Source: Salinibacterium amurskyense
Lineage (GTDB): Bacteria; Actinomycetota; Actinomycetes; Actinomycetales; Microbacteriaceae
DNA length: 64,000 nt
NCBI RefSeq assembly: GCF_002797685.1
Contig: NZ_PGFH01000001.1
Location: 186,001-250,000 of the forward strand
Direction: 5' to 3'
Positions 7,579 through 16,841 of this stretch are shown here, piece by piece. Both the position numbers and the translations under genes were made by a program. The notes below the pieces were generated by a model. The model was not told the origin of the DNA, ran no database searches, and was given only the letters and a program-made list of their open reading frames with translations. Within the stretch, counting starts at the first letter, position 1; each line of letters opens with the position of its first letter.

Positions 7579-9542
7579 CGGTGCGTACTCGTGCTCCCCT
7601 GGAATCCATCGCCCACGACGGCCGTTGCGCCCAAAGTGGGAGCGTCGCCATCAAAGCCCAACGATACGGTTTCGGTCACTCCGTCGCGCTCGATCTCCAC
7701 ACGCACCCCGCCCGCTGCGACGTCGTAGCGGATGCTCGCGGGTGCGGTGTCATCCCAGCGACGCGACTCGAGCACCGTGACGAAGCGAGCACTCGTGGTC
7801 GCCTCGCTCAGTCGCTTGAGGGTGTGCTGCTTCTTACTGATTGCCAAACTCGGCGTGGATGACGTGGGGTTAGCGTGCACGAAGGTTTCGACGATTTCGC
7901 TGATGGGGTTGTCGTCGAGCGCAGCGATCGGCATGACACCGTGTCCGGCATCCGCTCGCCACCGCTTGTCGCCGAGCCCGACCGGAGCGTTGTCGGTTTG
8001 CAGCAACCAGGTCCAGGTGCGGGGCTGGTCGGCAGCGAGATCGTCGGCAATCACGAGGGTTCCGCCGGGCGTCATGACGAGGTGGCGGCGCACCCGCGTG
8101 ACGCCGAGCGCCCGGTCGTACATCGCCGAGGATTCGCTCACCGCGTGAGTCCAGCCGTCTTTGAGCGTTGTCGTCAGAATCTCGGCCGTGAACTCTTCGG
8201 CCAGCTCTTCGAACACGTGATACCGGTCTTCGTTCACGAAGCCGTTGCCGTCAACGAGGATCGAGTTGTGGTGTTCGGTGAGCTTGCGCGACGAGTAGCC
8301 CTCGTCGATCGCCAGGTACGAGCCCTGACCTAAGAACACGAAGCTGCCGGAGTCGGGATGGTGGTGCCCCGCGTTCAGCGTGACCCAGCCGTTCTGCTCG
8401 CGCTGGCGGTGCGACTGGTTCCACGCCTTGTGGCCGCCACCGGGTGAGGCCTTGAACGACACGAGTGCCGCTTGCTCATCCCACGAGGTGCGCCCCACCA
8501 CGAGACCGAGGTCGTCGAAGTACTTGCTCGGTGGGAGCGTCTCGGGGCCAGCCGCCTCAACGCTGGGGTCAAACCACAACAGCTCTTGGTACGCCTCGGG
8601 GCGAACGCCGGGCCGCACTCCGCTCTCGTACGCTTCGCGCCAATAGAACTCGGTCGACACCTTGTTCGCCAACCACTGTGCCTGCGGGATGCGGTACTCG
8701 GCAGCGAGCTTGTAATACAGCGCGACCGGATGCCCGCTGCGGCGGTCGTGGCAGTCACCGTGGTCGACGATCCGCTCCAGGTCGGGAGCTGCCTGGTAGA
8801 GGCGGTACCAGAACGTCTCCTTCAAGTAGGTGCCGCGGTTGAACCAGTCGATGCCCTCTTGGTCACGCAGCACGTCAAGGTAGCTCGCGATCCACGGCAC
8901 TCCGTAGCGCCAGTACACGACGCCCTCGTTATTGGAGCCATCGTCGGGAAGCGAGTCGAGAACTAGGGCGAAGTTCTCCTTCGCGCGCTCAGTCCACGCC
9001 TTCGCTTCGGGGTACTTCTCTTGCAGCGCGTAACCGGCGGTGGCGAGGCCGGCGTAGCAAATCCAGTTGTGGTTCTGCCAGTACGACGACGACCACCATC
9101 CGCCCTCTTTCTCCACTGCGAACTCATACATGCGCTGGCCTTGAAGCAGCAGTTTGTCTTCGAGCGCCTGCTTCTCTTCGGGGCGCAGCGCGTCGCCGGC
9201 CCACGAATAGGCAAGCGAAAGACCGTGCAGAATCCAGCCCGCGTCGAGGTCGTGGTCGGGCAGATTCGCCTTGCCCCAGTGCGGGAACGACAGCGGCGGC
9301 GCCAACCAGCGACGCAACTCTTCGAGGTACGCGTCTTGCCCGGTGAGGCGGTACGCCAGCGCGAGATTTGCCGAGCCCGGTCCGAAATAAGTGATGGATG
9401 CCAGCGGGTGTTCCTGCGGAAGTTCCATCCCCTTCGCGCGCTCGCACTCCTCGAGCAGTCGACGGAACTGCGCACTCAGCGGCCCATCAAGTTCGCTCCG
9501 CAGCGCTTGCTCGCGAGAACCAATCAGCATGGGGGTGGTCAC
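7575..9542 (-). CDS. Heparinase II/III-family protein, probable polysaccharide lyase
   Basis: 655 residues. The first ~350 form an alpha-toroid rich in aromatic residues (NHNWICYAG, SNNEGVVYWRYG, DHGDCHDRRSGHP), followed by a beta-sheet domain with NAGHHHPDSGSFVFLGQGSYLAIDEGY and HHNSILVDG. The H-x-D-x-GSF and HN-x-hh-VDG elements are the metal and active-site signature of heparinase II/III domains, found in lyases of the PL12, PL15, PL17 and PL21 type. No signal peptide is seen, so it probably acts in the cytoplasm on imported oligosaccharides. The true substrate (alginate, glycosaminoglycan or other uronate glycan) is open. Confidence 0.82.
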   Translation of the reverse strand: MTTPMLIGSREQALRSELDGPLSAQFRRLLEECERAKGMELPQEHPLASITYFGPGSANLALAYRLTGQDAYLEELRRWLAPPLSFPHWGKANLPDHDLDAGWILHGLSLAYSWAGDALRPEEKQALEDKLLLQGQRMYEFAVEKEGGWWSSSYWQNHNWICYAGLATAGYALQEKYPEAKAWTERAKENFALVLDSLPDDGSNNEGVVYWRYGVPWIASYLDVLRDQEGIDWFNRGTYLKETFWYRLYQAAPDLERIVDHGDCHDRRSGHPVALYYKLAAEYRIPQAQWLANKVSTEFYWREAYESGVRPGVRPEAYQELLWFDPSVEAAGPETLPPSKYFDDLGLVVGRTSWDEQAALVSFKASPGGGHKAWNQSHRQREQNGWVTLNAGHHHPDSGSFVFLGQGSYLAIDEGYSSRKLTEHHNSILVDGNGFVNEDRYHVFEELAEEFTAEILTTTLKDGWTHAVSESSAMYDRALGVTRVRRHLVMTPGGTLVIADDLAADQPRTWTWLLQTDNAPVGLGDKRWRADAGHGVMPIAALDDNPISEIVETFVHANPTSSTPSLAISKKQHTLKRLSEATTSARFVTVLESRRWDDTAPASIRYDVAAGGVRVEIERDGVTETVSLGFDGDAPTLGATAVVGDGFQGSTSTHR

Positions 9543-11404
9543 AGTGCTACCTCTATTCGGGTGGTGTCATGGTCAGAAAGTTGGATGTCGATGGCGAGGT
9601 TCGTGCCCTCAACGCTCGCGCTAACGGTCGCAATGCTGCGCTCGGCGTCGAAGGAGTAGACGCTCACAAAGCTGGCTTCGGATGCCGTCGCCGCCCAGTC
9701 GCCAATCTCTTGCAGTCGGCTCGGATCGTCGGAGGGCCCGCGCCCGGCGTGCAGTTCTAGCGTGCTTTCGCCGGAAGCCCAGTGCCATCCGGTTAGCGCC
9801 GCCGGCTGTTGCTCGGTGCGTTTCGCGTGCGCTCCTGCGGGGGTTGCGGCGGAGGCTGCGGCAGCAGAGGAGGCGGCAGCGGCTCCCCAGGTGGAACGCC
9901 AGGCATCGCCCTCGACCACTACGGCGAAATCCACGGCGGGGCGAAGACCAAGCGAAATCTCGTGAGGTTGGCCGTCGTCGCACGACACGTGCACGACATC
10001 CACGAGCAGTCCGTCGCTGAGCTGCACCGTGCGGCTCAGTCGCACGCCGTCGATCGCGGTCGTCGTCACGGCCGTGACACGGGAGGCCGCGGCATCCCAC
10101 GCAGTGATTTCGGCGGTGGCTTCGACCTGATCAGCGCCGTCAACGCGAACCGTCGGATGCGCGATCGTTCGCGCGTAGTACGAGTGACGAAGCGCATGCC
10201 CATACGGCGGCACAGCCGGAGCCGGCTGCCACTTCGCGCCATCGCCGTACAGGTAGAGAGCGAGTTTGTCGAAGTGACCGTGAGCTCCCCCGTGAGGTCC
10301 AGCATCGAGGATGCCGACCATGCGATTGCGTGAATCACGCAACACGACATACCCGGCATCCTCGAATGCTCGCGAACCGACCACCACCGGTGCGCGGTCA
10401 AGCGGTGCGCCCACAAACCAGCCATCGAGCATCCACTCGAGGCCATCGTGGTCAGCACCCAGTCGTTCAACGACCCACGACTGCACAGTCGTCAGGCCGG
10501 TGTCACTAAAGAATTGTGCGCTCAGCGTGCAAATCTCGAGCACTTCGCGGTGCATCGCGACCCGGTCATAAGGGCCGTCATGCAGCGCGGGCAAGAAACC
10601 GTCGGGAGACGCAATCGACACCAGAACGTCGATCATCGAACGCACGCAGTCGACAGCCTCCTCAGGCATGTCACGCGGATTAACCCCGCGCAGCGCCAAG
10701 AGATAGGCCCGCAAAACGAACACGTGATAGTAAGTGGATGCCTCCCACTCCCAGCCGTCAGAACGTACCGCGAGCTGCATATGGTCGAAGACCACCGCCG
10801 CAAAGTGCGGTGCGACCGATGGCCCGCCCAGCGTGTGCGACGCCAGCGCTACCAACCGGGCTGCGGCATCCAGCCAGGCGGTGTAGTTGCTGCGCTGATC
10901 GTTGCGATCTTCCACAAGGATGCGGCGAGATTCGGCCAGTGTCGCGGCCAATCCGTCGAGGGTGCGGCTGAGTTCCGTCGATTCTTGCAGTTTGGGAATC
11001 GCTCCGAGCGTGATGATCGCATCCGCGAAGCCGACAGCCCACTGCGCCTCAGACAGCGCCTGAGCAAAGAGCTTGCCCTGCAGCATCCACGATTCGCTCC
11101 GGTCGCTCCAGCCGGCGGCCGAAATCTGCACGTAGAGAGAGGAGTAGTCGAGCACGAGTTCAACGGCCCGAGCACGGTCGGCTTCATCGCCGTGAAGGGA
11201 GTACCGCCGCGCAGCAACCCGGGCGGCACGAGCAAGCGCTTGATGCTCGAGTGCGAGCCAGGCGGCCTCAACTTTGTCGCCTGTGAGGCGACAGCCGTGG
11301 TCGCACAGAAACTCGTTACCCTCGCGAGCACCAAGCTCGATGCCGTGGGTGGGACAGACGTAGTCGTGCCACCATCCACCGGGCTGCTGCGGAACAGAAC
11401 TCAT
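9539..11404 (-). CDS. Heparinase II/III-family protein with N-terminal Cys/His motif
   Basis: 621 residues. The N-terminus has a zinc-ribbon-like set, CPTHG then LCDHGC, often seen at the start of this family, followed by an alpha-toroid domain and a beta domain with PHGGAHGHFDKLALYLYGDG and HPTVRVDG, the usual metal-binding histidines. No signal peptide is seen. An alanine-rich low-complexity insertion (around base 9826-9895) lies in the C-terminal beta domain. It overlaps the neighbouring SDR and lyase genes by 4 bases each, so the pair of lyases is co-translated and probably acts on one glycan, perhaps as endo and exo enzymes. Confidence 0.8.
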   Translation of the reverse strand: MSSVPQQPGGWWHDYVCPTHGIELGAREGNEFLCDHGCRLTGDKVEAAWLALEHQALARAARVAARRYSLHGDEADRARAVELVLDYSSLYVQISAAGWSDRSESWMLQGKLFAQALSEAQWAVGFADAIITLGAIPKLQESTELSRTLDGLAATLAESRRILVEDRNDQRSNYTAWLDAAARLVALASHTLGGPSVAPHFAAVVFDHMQLAVRSDGWEWEASTYYHVFVLRAYLLALRGVNPRDMPEEAVDCVRSMIDVLVSIASPDGFLPALHDGPYDRVAMHREVLEICTLSAQFFSDTGLTTVQSWVVERLGADHDGLEWMLDGWFVGAPLDRAPVVVGSRAFEDAGYVVLRDSRNRMVGILDAGPHGGAHGHFDKLALYLYGDGAKWQPAPAVPPYGHALRHSYYARTIAHPTVRVDGADQVEATAEITAWDAAASRVTAVTTTAIDGVRLSRTVQLSDGLLVDVVHVSCDDGQPHEISLGLRPAVDFAVVVEGDAWRSTWGAAAASSAAAASAATPAGAHAKRTEQQPAALTGWHWASGESTLELHAGRGPSDDPSRLQEIGDWAATASEASFVSVYSFDAERSIATVSASVEGTNLAIDIQLSDHDTTRIEVAL

Positions 11405-12165
11405 CGGAAGTTGAGGCCTCCGTTGATGTCGACTACCTGGCCAGTGACGTACGACGAGAGGTCAGAGGCCAAAAACAGAGCAACGTCGGCAACGTCTCCC
11501 GCGGTTCCTGCACGCCCAAGGGGGATGCCCGCGACGATGTTCTTCTGAGCCTCGCCCGGTGTGAACGTTTCGTGGAAGGCCGTCTCGCCGATGAAGCCAG
11601 GGGCCACAGCGTTAACGGTAATCTTCTTCGACGCGATCTCCTTGGCGAGCGCCCGAGTGAAGCCGACGACTGCAGCCTTCGAGGTTGCGTAAACCACTGA
11701 TCCAGCACCGCCACCGTTCTCGGCAGCGAGCGAGGCCATCGTGATGATGCGACCGTGCTCCGACTCGGCGAGCGCGGGGAGGGCCTGACGCGTGGTGAAG
11801 AAGGTGCTGGCGATGTTCACATCCATCACTTCGTTCCACCGCTCATCCGTGGTCTCGGTGATCGTGGCGCGGCCCACCAAGTGGCCAGCGTTGTTGACGA
11901 GGATGTCGAGGCCACCGAGGAACTCGACGGCGGCATCCACGAGCTTTGTCGCCTGCGCCGAGTCGGTGAGATCGGCCTGAACGGCGAGCGAGCGGCGCCC
12001 ACCAGCCTCGATCTGCTGCTTCACGGAGTTAGCGCCTGCTTCACTGTGGGCGTAGTGCACCACAACATCGGCACCCGCCTTAGCCAGTGCGATAGCGATG
12101 GCCGCGCCGATTCCTGCTCCGGCGCCTGTGACGAGTGCGCGTCGTCCGGTGAGGTCAATGCTCAT
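11401..12165 (-). CDS. SDR-family oxidoreductase, FabG-like
   Basis: 254 residues, a classical short-chain dehydrogenase: cofactor motif TGAGAGIGAA near residue 13, NNAG near 90, catalytic serine then YATSKAAVVG as YxxxK, and VAPGFIGET. In lyase operons such enzymes often reduce the unsaturated uronate product (for example DEH reductase in alginate breakdown), which is the most likely role here by context. A sugar-alcohol or general 3-oxoacyl reductase role cannot be excluded. It overlaps the next gene by ATGA and follows the permease gene by 61 bases. Confidence 0.85.
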   Translation of the reverse strand: MSIDLTGRRALVTGAGAGIGAAIAIALAKAGADVVVHYAHSEAGANSVKQQIEAGGRRSLAVQADLTDSAQATKLVDAAVEFLGGLDILVNNAGHLVGRATITETTDERWNEVMDVNIASTFFTTRQALPALAESEHGRIITMASLAAENGGGAGSVVYATSKAAVVGFTRALAKEIASKKITVNAVAPGFIGETAFHETFTPGEAQKNIVAGIPLGRAGTAGDVADVALFLASDLSSYVTGQVVDINGGLNFR

Positions 12166-12226
12166 TTTTCTTTACCGTGCCTATCTCTTTGTTGGTGATG
12201 GAAAGTTCGTGAATGGATGCGGCGAG

Positions 12227-13162
12227 CTACTTGATGCCCGCGTTAGTGAAGCCCTGAATGAAGTACTTCTGGGCGAAAATGAACAGGATCACCATGGGAA
12301 CTGTCGCCATGGTTGTTCCGGCCATCAGGTACTGCCACTGCGTGTTGTCGAGCTGCTGGAACACCGCGAGCCCCACCTGAATCACGCGCAGGTCGCTGCT
12401 GGTCGTCACGAGCAAGGGCCACAGGAAGTTGTTCCAGCTCTCTTGGAACGTGAGCAGCCCCACTGTGGCGATCGCTGGCTTGATGAGTGGCGTGTAGATC
12501 TGCGCGAAGATGCGGAACTCGCCCAGCCCATCGATGCGAGCGGCCTCTTCGAGGTCTTTCGGCAGCGATAAGTAGAACTGGCGAAAGAGGAAGATCGCGG
12601 ATGCGCTGAGCCCACCAGGAATGATGAGTGCCCACCACGTGTCCAGCCAGCCGCTACCGCCCTGGCCGAGGATGTCGTTGCCGCCGAACAGCGGCATGAA
12701 CTTCACGAGCAGGAACTGCGGAACGATCTTCGTGTAGGTGGGGATCATCAGCATCGCGATGAACGCGAGGAAGATCGCTTCACGGCCGCGGAAGTAGATG
12801 CGAGCGAGTGCGTAGCCAGCCATCGCACCGAGAGCGATCGTGATGAGCGTGTGCGTTGTAGCGATGACGAGACTGTTGCGAAAGTACAGGCCGAACGGCG
12901 CAGCATCCAGCGTCGCGGCATAGTTGCTCCACATCCACTCTTGCGGGAACACCGTCGGCGGAAACTGGGCCAACTCGGCTGGCGACTTGAGGCTCGTGAG
13001 AACCATCCAGAGGAACGGCACCAGCATCGTGATCGCGCCCAGACTGAGCAAGATATTGACGAGTACCGCCTGGCGTCCCTTGGCGTGATGGAACCACCGC
13101 TTGCGGGGTGCAACTGTGACCTCTTCGCTGATAGCGAGGGCTTTGATAGTGGGGAGGGTCAT
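12227..13162 (-). CDS. Carbohydrate ABC transporter permease, MalG-type
   Basis: 311 residues with six predicted membrane helices after a basic N-terminus. The EAA loop, LEEAARIDGLGEFRIFAQIYTP, contacts the ATPase. It belongs to the CUT1 class that imports oligosaccharides. The start lies 2 bases after the MalF-type permease stop, so the two are coupled. No ATPase gene is present in the operon, in line with actinobacterial CUT1 systems that share one multi-use ATPase (MsiK type) encoded elsewhere. Confidence 0.92.
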   Translation of the reverse strand: MTLPTIKALAISEEVTVAPRKRWFHHAKGRQAVLVNILLSLGAITMLVPFLWMVLTSLKSPAELAQFPPTVFPQEWMWSNYAATLDAAPFGLYFRNSLVIATTHTLITIALGAMAGYALARIYFRGREAIFLAFIAMLMIPTYTKIVPQFLLVKFMPLFGGNDILGQGGSGWLDTWWALIIPGGLSASAIFLFRQFYLSLPKDLEEAARIDGLGEFRIFAQIYTPLIKPAIATVGLLTFQESWNNFLWPLLVTTSSDLRVIQVGLAVFQQLDNTQWQYLMAGTTMATVPMVILFIFAQKYFIQGFTNAGIK

Positions 13163-13164
13163 CG

Positions 13165-14124
13165 CTAGTCCTCTTCTTTGGTGACGCGACGGCTAATGAG
13201 CGTGACGAAGAGCAGGAAGGCGAAGAGGGCGACCGACTGAGCCGAGGCCATTCCCATCCGGAACTCTTGGAAGGCGGAGCGGTAGACCTCGTAGGTCATC
13301 ATCGTGGTCGCGTTCGCGGGACCACCGTCGGTGAGCACGTAGATCTGGTCGAAGACTTGGAACGCTCCGATGATCGAGATGATGAAGACGAAGAAGGTCG
13401 CCGGCTTGAGCATCGGAACGGTGATGCTGAAGAACTGGCGAACCGCGGATGCGCCATCGAGCGAGGCAGCTTCGTACAGCGACTCGTCGATGTTCTGCAG
13501 CGCCGCAATGTAGATGAGCATCTTGATGCCGATGCCCTGCCACGCGCCGACCAGAATTACGGAGGGCAGTGCCCACTGCGGGTCGACGAGCCACGCTTGG
13601 CCGGGAAGGCCGATCGCTTCGAGGCCGGCATTAAGCAGACCGTACTGCGGGTTGAAGATCCAGAGCCACACCATTGCGATCGCGACCGTGGCGGTGACCT
13701 GAGGAAGGAAGAAGGCGGTGCGGTAGAACTTCTGGAGCTTGAGGCCCTGGTTGAGGAGCACTGCCACAACGACGGCCACGGCCATCGACACGGGCACGGT
13801 CCAGAAGGTGTACCAAATGGTGTTGCCGATCGACTGCATGAAGACCGGGTCGTTGAACATCTCAACGTAGTTGTCGAACCAGATCCACTTCGGCGCCGAG
13901 AAGATGCCGTAGTCAGTAAAGGAAAGGTAGAAGGTCGCGATGACGGGAATCAGCGTCCAGAGGCCAACGTGAATAACGGATGGCGTGATCATCAACCAGC
14001 CAGCACGTCGCCGCTTCTTCTCGGCCATACTGATGCGCTTGCGTTTGCGCGGTGGTGCTGTCGCAGTGCCGGGCACGGACGCCGCTTTCGCGACCCGAGC
14101 TGGCCGGTGGTCTGTAGTAGTCAT
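13165..14124 (-). CDS. Sugar ABC transporter permease, MalF-type
   Basis: 319 residues from ATG 14124, preferred to the upstream in-frame ATG at 14169 because GAGG precedes it at suitable distance and the extra residues are proline/histidine-rich filler. It has a basic N-terminus, six membrane helices and the EAA loop YEAASLDGASAVRQFFSITVPML. It pairs with the MalG-type gene to form the channel of a CUT1 oligosaccharide importer fed by the lipoprotein encoded 73 bases upstream. Confidence 0.9.
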   Translation of the reverse strand: MTTTDHRPARVAKAASVPGTATAPPRKRKRISMAEKKRRRAGWLMITPSVIHVGLWTLIPVIATFYLSFTDYGIFSAPKWIWFDNYVEMFNDPVFMQSIGNTIWYTFWTVPVSMAVAVVVAVLLNQGLKLQKFYRTAFFLPQVTATVAIAMVWLWIFNPQYGLLNAGLEAIGLPGQAWLVDPQWALPSVILVGAWQGIGIKMLIYIAALQNIDESLYEAASLDGASAVRQFFSITVPMLKPATFFVFIISIIGAFQVFDQIYVLTDGGPANATTMMTYEVYRSAFQEFRMGMASAQSVALFAFLLFVTLISRRVTKEED

Positions 14125-14197
14125 CACGCCCTCGTGTGTTTGGTGCTGGGGAGGTGGATGCTCGGGCACATGGAGTACCCGAGCATCCGGGGAGGAA

Positions 14198-15496
14198 CTA
14201 GCGGTCTATCGAGGTCTGAACGAGCGCGGCGAGGTCGTCAAGCGCCTCTTCCGGTGTCTTCTGACCAAGCAGAGCTGCTTGAACGGCGGGAGCGAAGTCA
14301 CCACGGACTTCGAGCCACTGAGCGGGGCCACCTTCACGCTTGGCGACATCCAGGTTTTCCATCGCGAACTGAACGAAGCGGTTCGACTGAACGTAGTCAG
14401 AGTCGAGTAGTTCGGTCAGAGCCGGCACGTTTCCGCGCTGTTCGTTGGCGGCAAGTGCAGCCTCGGGGCTCGACAGGAACTCGAGCAAGGCACGAGCGGC
14501 CTGAGGGTTCTTGGAGTTGTTGGCAACCGTCGCCAAGGTTCCGCCGAAGAACATTCCCGAGGACTCACCCTGAATCACGAAGGGTTCGAGATTGTCGAGC
14601 ACAGTTTCGTCTGCCTCGAGCGCCTGAGTCCAGAGGTTGTTGTGAGCGATACCCATCGCGGCGCGGCCGTTGATGAGCGGGTTCACGATGTCATCGGTTG
14701 ACGTGAAGCCGATGTCCTCTACTTCGTACTTGTTCACGAGGTCAGCCATGAGACCAAGAGCAGCGACACCCTCATCACTGTTGAAGGTGGGCTCCGTGGC
14801 ATCCGCATTGAAGAGGTCTCCACCGGCGGAGAAGAGCACTGTCTCGAAGGCCTGGCGGGCATCCAGCGACATCATGTCGAAGCCGGCACGTTCAAGCGAA
14901 CCATTGGATGACCGAACCGTTGTTGCTTCGGCGATCTCAATGAGCTCGTCCCACGACGACGGTGGGCTGTCGTAGCCCGCTTCCTTGAGGATGTCCATGC
15001 GAGCGACACCAAAGCGAGTGTCGAGCATGATCGGCACAGCGTAGACGTTGCCGTCCCACATGCCTGCTTCGACGATCTCGTCGGTGTAGCTCTCCTTGAG
15101 GTCAGCTTCACTGAGGCCGAGTTCACCGAGGTCGGCGAGTACGCCCTTATCGGCGAAGGCTTCGATCCAACCGACGCCCATGAGCATTACGTCAGGCACG
15201 AGGCCCGAGACGACCGCCGTAGTGAGCTTCTCGTTCAGGTTTCCGTAGGTCGTGTAATCCACGTTGACCGTGACGTTGGGGTACTCCTCGTAGAACTGCG
15301 GAAGCAGCTCATCTTCGAGAAGGTCTTGCCCAGGGCTTCCTTCAAAAATGGGGGTAAGCAGGCTGATCTCGCCCGATACCTCATCGGGGTTCAGATCGGC
15401 ATCCGCTTCTCCGGCTGAACAGGCGGCGAGACCGAGACCCATCAGGGCCACCATCGCGACCGATGCTGTGCGGCGCATTCGTGACTTCACTTCCAT
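14198..15496 (-). CDS. Extracellular sugar-binding lipoprotein (CUT1 family)
   Basis: About 432 residues. A lipoprotein signal peptide ends at the lipobox LAAC, followed by an acidic linker, then a type I extracellular solute-binding domain (SGEISLLTPIFEG, PDVMLMGVGWIEAFADKGVL, NGRAAMGIAHNNLW). It captures oligosaccharide at the outer membrane face for the two permeases. ATG 15496 is preferred because GAGAGG lies 8 bases upstream; the ATG at 15502 sits only 2 bases from that site. It is the first gene of the operon, divergent from the LacI gene. Confidence 0.92.
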   Translation of the reverse strand: MEVKSRMRRTASVAMVALMGLGLAACSAGEADADLNPDEVSGEISLLTPIFEGSPGQDLLEDELLPQFYEEYPNVTVNVDYTTYGNLNEKLTTAVVSGLVPDVMLMGVGWIEAFADKGVLADLGELGLSEADLKESYTDEIVEAGMWDGNVYAVPIMLDTRFGVARMDILKEAGYDSPPSSWDELIEIAEATTVRSSNGSLERAGFDMMSLDARQAFETVLFSAGGDLFNADATEPTFNSDEGVAALGLMADLVNKYEVEDIGFTSTDDIVNPLINGRAAMGIAHNNLWTQALEADETVLDNLEPFVIQGESSGMFFGGTLATVANNSKNPQAARALLEFLSSPEAALAANEQRGNVPALTELLDSDYVQSNRFVQFAMENLDVAKREGGPAQWLEVRGDFAPAVQAALLGQKTPEEALDDLAALVQTSIDR

Positions 15497-15502
15497 GTGC
15501 AT

Positions 15503-15776
15503 GTCCTCTCAAGCTGAGATTGAGCGACGGCTCCAGTGCCTTCGTTCCGCGACGTCGTCGTCGGCTCATTCGATTCCTAACCGATTTCCTAGGGGGGTGG
15601 ATGAAATCGGTGTAACGATGCACTGACCATAGACGAGTCGTTCTCCGTGAGTCAAGAGAGCCGCCGGATTATTTCTGAACACTCAAGCAAGAACTGGACC
15701 ACTGGTTGCCGAGATTCAATAAATCGTTACACTAAAACGACGATCATCAGGATCGACGACAACCGAAGGAGGTCGC
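15503..15776. promoter_or_regulatory. Divergent promoter region with paired LacI-type operator candidates
   Basis: The ten bases GTGTAACGAT at 15610-15619 recur as the exact reverse complement ATCGTTACAC at 15723-15732. The first overlaps a possible -35 (TTACAC on the minus strand) for the lyase operon. The second overlaps a possible -10 (TACACT, 15728-15733, 18 bases after TTGCCG at 15704-15709) of the regulator gene. A second inverted repeat, CCGATTTC (15581-15588) and GAAATCGG (15603-15610), spans the downstream side of the operon promoter. Binding by the adjacent LacI protein, repressing both directions, is inference. Confidence 0.6.
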
Positions 15777-16841
15777 GTGGCTCGAGTAACCATCCAGCAC
15801 GTGGCGCAAGCTGCTGGGGTCTCCCCCAGTACCGTCTCCAACTTTCTGAACGACCGTCAGGGTCGAATGGTCGCAGCAACGCGAGCTCGCATCGAGGCGG
15901 CTATCGCAGAACTTGGCTACCGCCCCAACCGTGCTGCTCGCCAGCTGCGCAACGGCAAGACTCAAACCGTCGGCCTCGTCGTGCCCTCCGTCGGCAACCC
16001 TTTCTGGGGAGCCTTCGCCCATGAAGTAGAAGTCGCCGCATTGGCCTTGGGCTGCAGTGTTTTGCTCTGCAACAGCGAGCGTGACCCGGAACGCGAGCGC
16101 CGCTATGTCGAAGAGTTGTGGGAAGACGGCGTTCGCAGCATCATCCTGTGCACCTCGCTGCCCTCGCTCGATCACGTCAGCCATGTCATCGAAGAAGGCC
16201 TGCGCCTCGTCACGTTCGACCGGCCGGCACAGCCCAATGACCCGCAGTCTGTGGTGAGCATCAGCATCGACAACAACGTCGGCGGCCAGGTTGCGACCGC
16301 GCATCTCCTCGAGCTCGGTCACACGAGCATCGCCTTCGTGTCGGGCTCGATCCGTTCGGTCAACCGGTCTGCGCGCTACCGCGGGTATTGCGATGCCCTC
16401 GAAGCCGCCGGTCTCTCGGTCGCGGACATGCCGCAGTGGACCGGGATGGATGCCTCACACTTCGGTGACGTCGAAGCTGCCGAAGTAGGGCGGGCCGCCG
16501 CGCGCGATCTCTTCGCTGATCCCACGAACGCGCCCACCGCGGTGGTAGCGATCAATGACATGACGGCACTCGGATTCTGCCGCGGGCTCCGCGATCTCGG
16601 CCTCAAGGTCGGCCGCGATGTCTCCGTGATCGGCTTTGACGACATCATCCTCGCCGACCTCTATGACCCACCGCTCACGAGCGTTCGCCAGCCCATCACG
16701 CGGATGGCGCAGCTCGCCGTCTCAGAGGCCATCGAGCGTGGTTCAAACGAGTCGACCGACCCGGGCAGCTCGGTTCTCTTGCGCCCAGAGCTAGTGGTGC
16801 GAGAGTCTACGGAGCATGTCCCCTCAGCCGCACGACCGTAA
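15777..16841 (+). CDS. LacI-family transcriptional regulator
   Basis: 354 residues. The N-terminal helix-turn-helix and hinge are clear (VTIQHVAQAAGVSPSTVSNFLN, then IAELGYRPNRAARQLRNGK). The remainder is a periplasmic-binding-protein-like effector domain with VGLVVPSVGNPFW and VIGFDDIILADLYDPPLTSVRQP. The start is GTG with a near-perfect AAGGAGG six bases upstream. Divergent placement from the lyase and transport operon makes it the likely sugar-responsive repressor of that operon and of itself. Its last 26 bases overlap the DUF2834 gene. Confidence 0.93.
   Translation: MARVTIQHVAQAAGVSPSTVSNFLNDRQGRMVAATRARIEAAIAELGYRPNRAARQLRNGKTQTVGLVVPSVGNPFWGAFAHEVEVAALALGCSVLLCNSERDPERERRYVEELWEDGVRSIILCTSLPSLDHVSHVIEEGLRLVTFDRPAQPNDPQSVVSISIDNNVGGQVATAHLLELGHTSIAFVSGSIRSVNRSARYRGYCDALEAAGLSVADMPQWTGMDASHFGDVEAAEVGRAAARDLFADPTNAPTAVVAINDMTALGFCRGLRDLGLKVGRDVSVIGFDDIILADLYDPPLTSVRQPITRMAQLAVSEAIERGSNESTDPGSSVLLRPELVVRESTEHVPSAARP

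Noticed and set aside
5995-7728. 577-residue plus-strand ORF rich in Arg, His, Glu and Asp
   Set aside because: It is the antisense shadow of the MFS and DUF624 genes, whose minus-strand proteins have clear membrane and family features; the composition is typical of GC-rich antisense frames.
13267-14673. 468-residue plus-strand ORF across the MalF permease and binding protein genes
   Set aside because: Antisense to two clear transport genes, no family resemblance.
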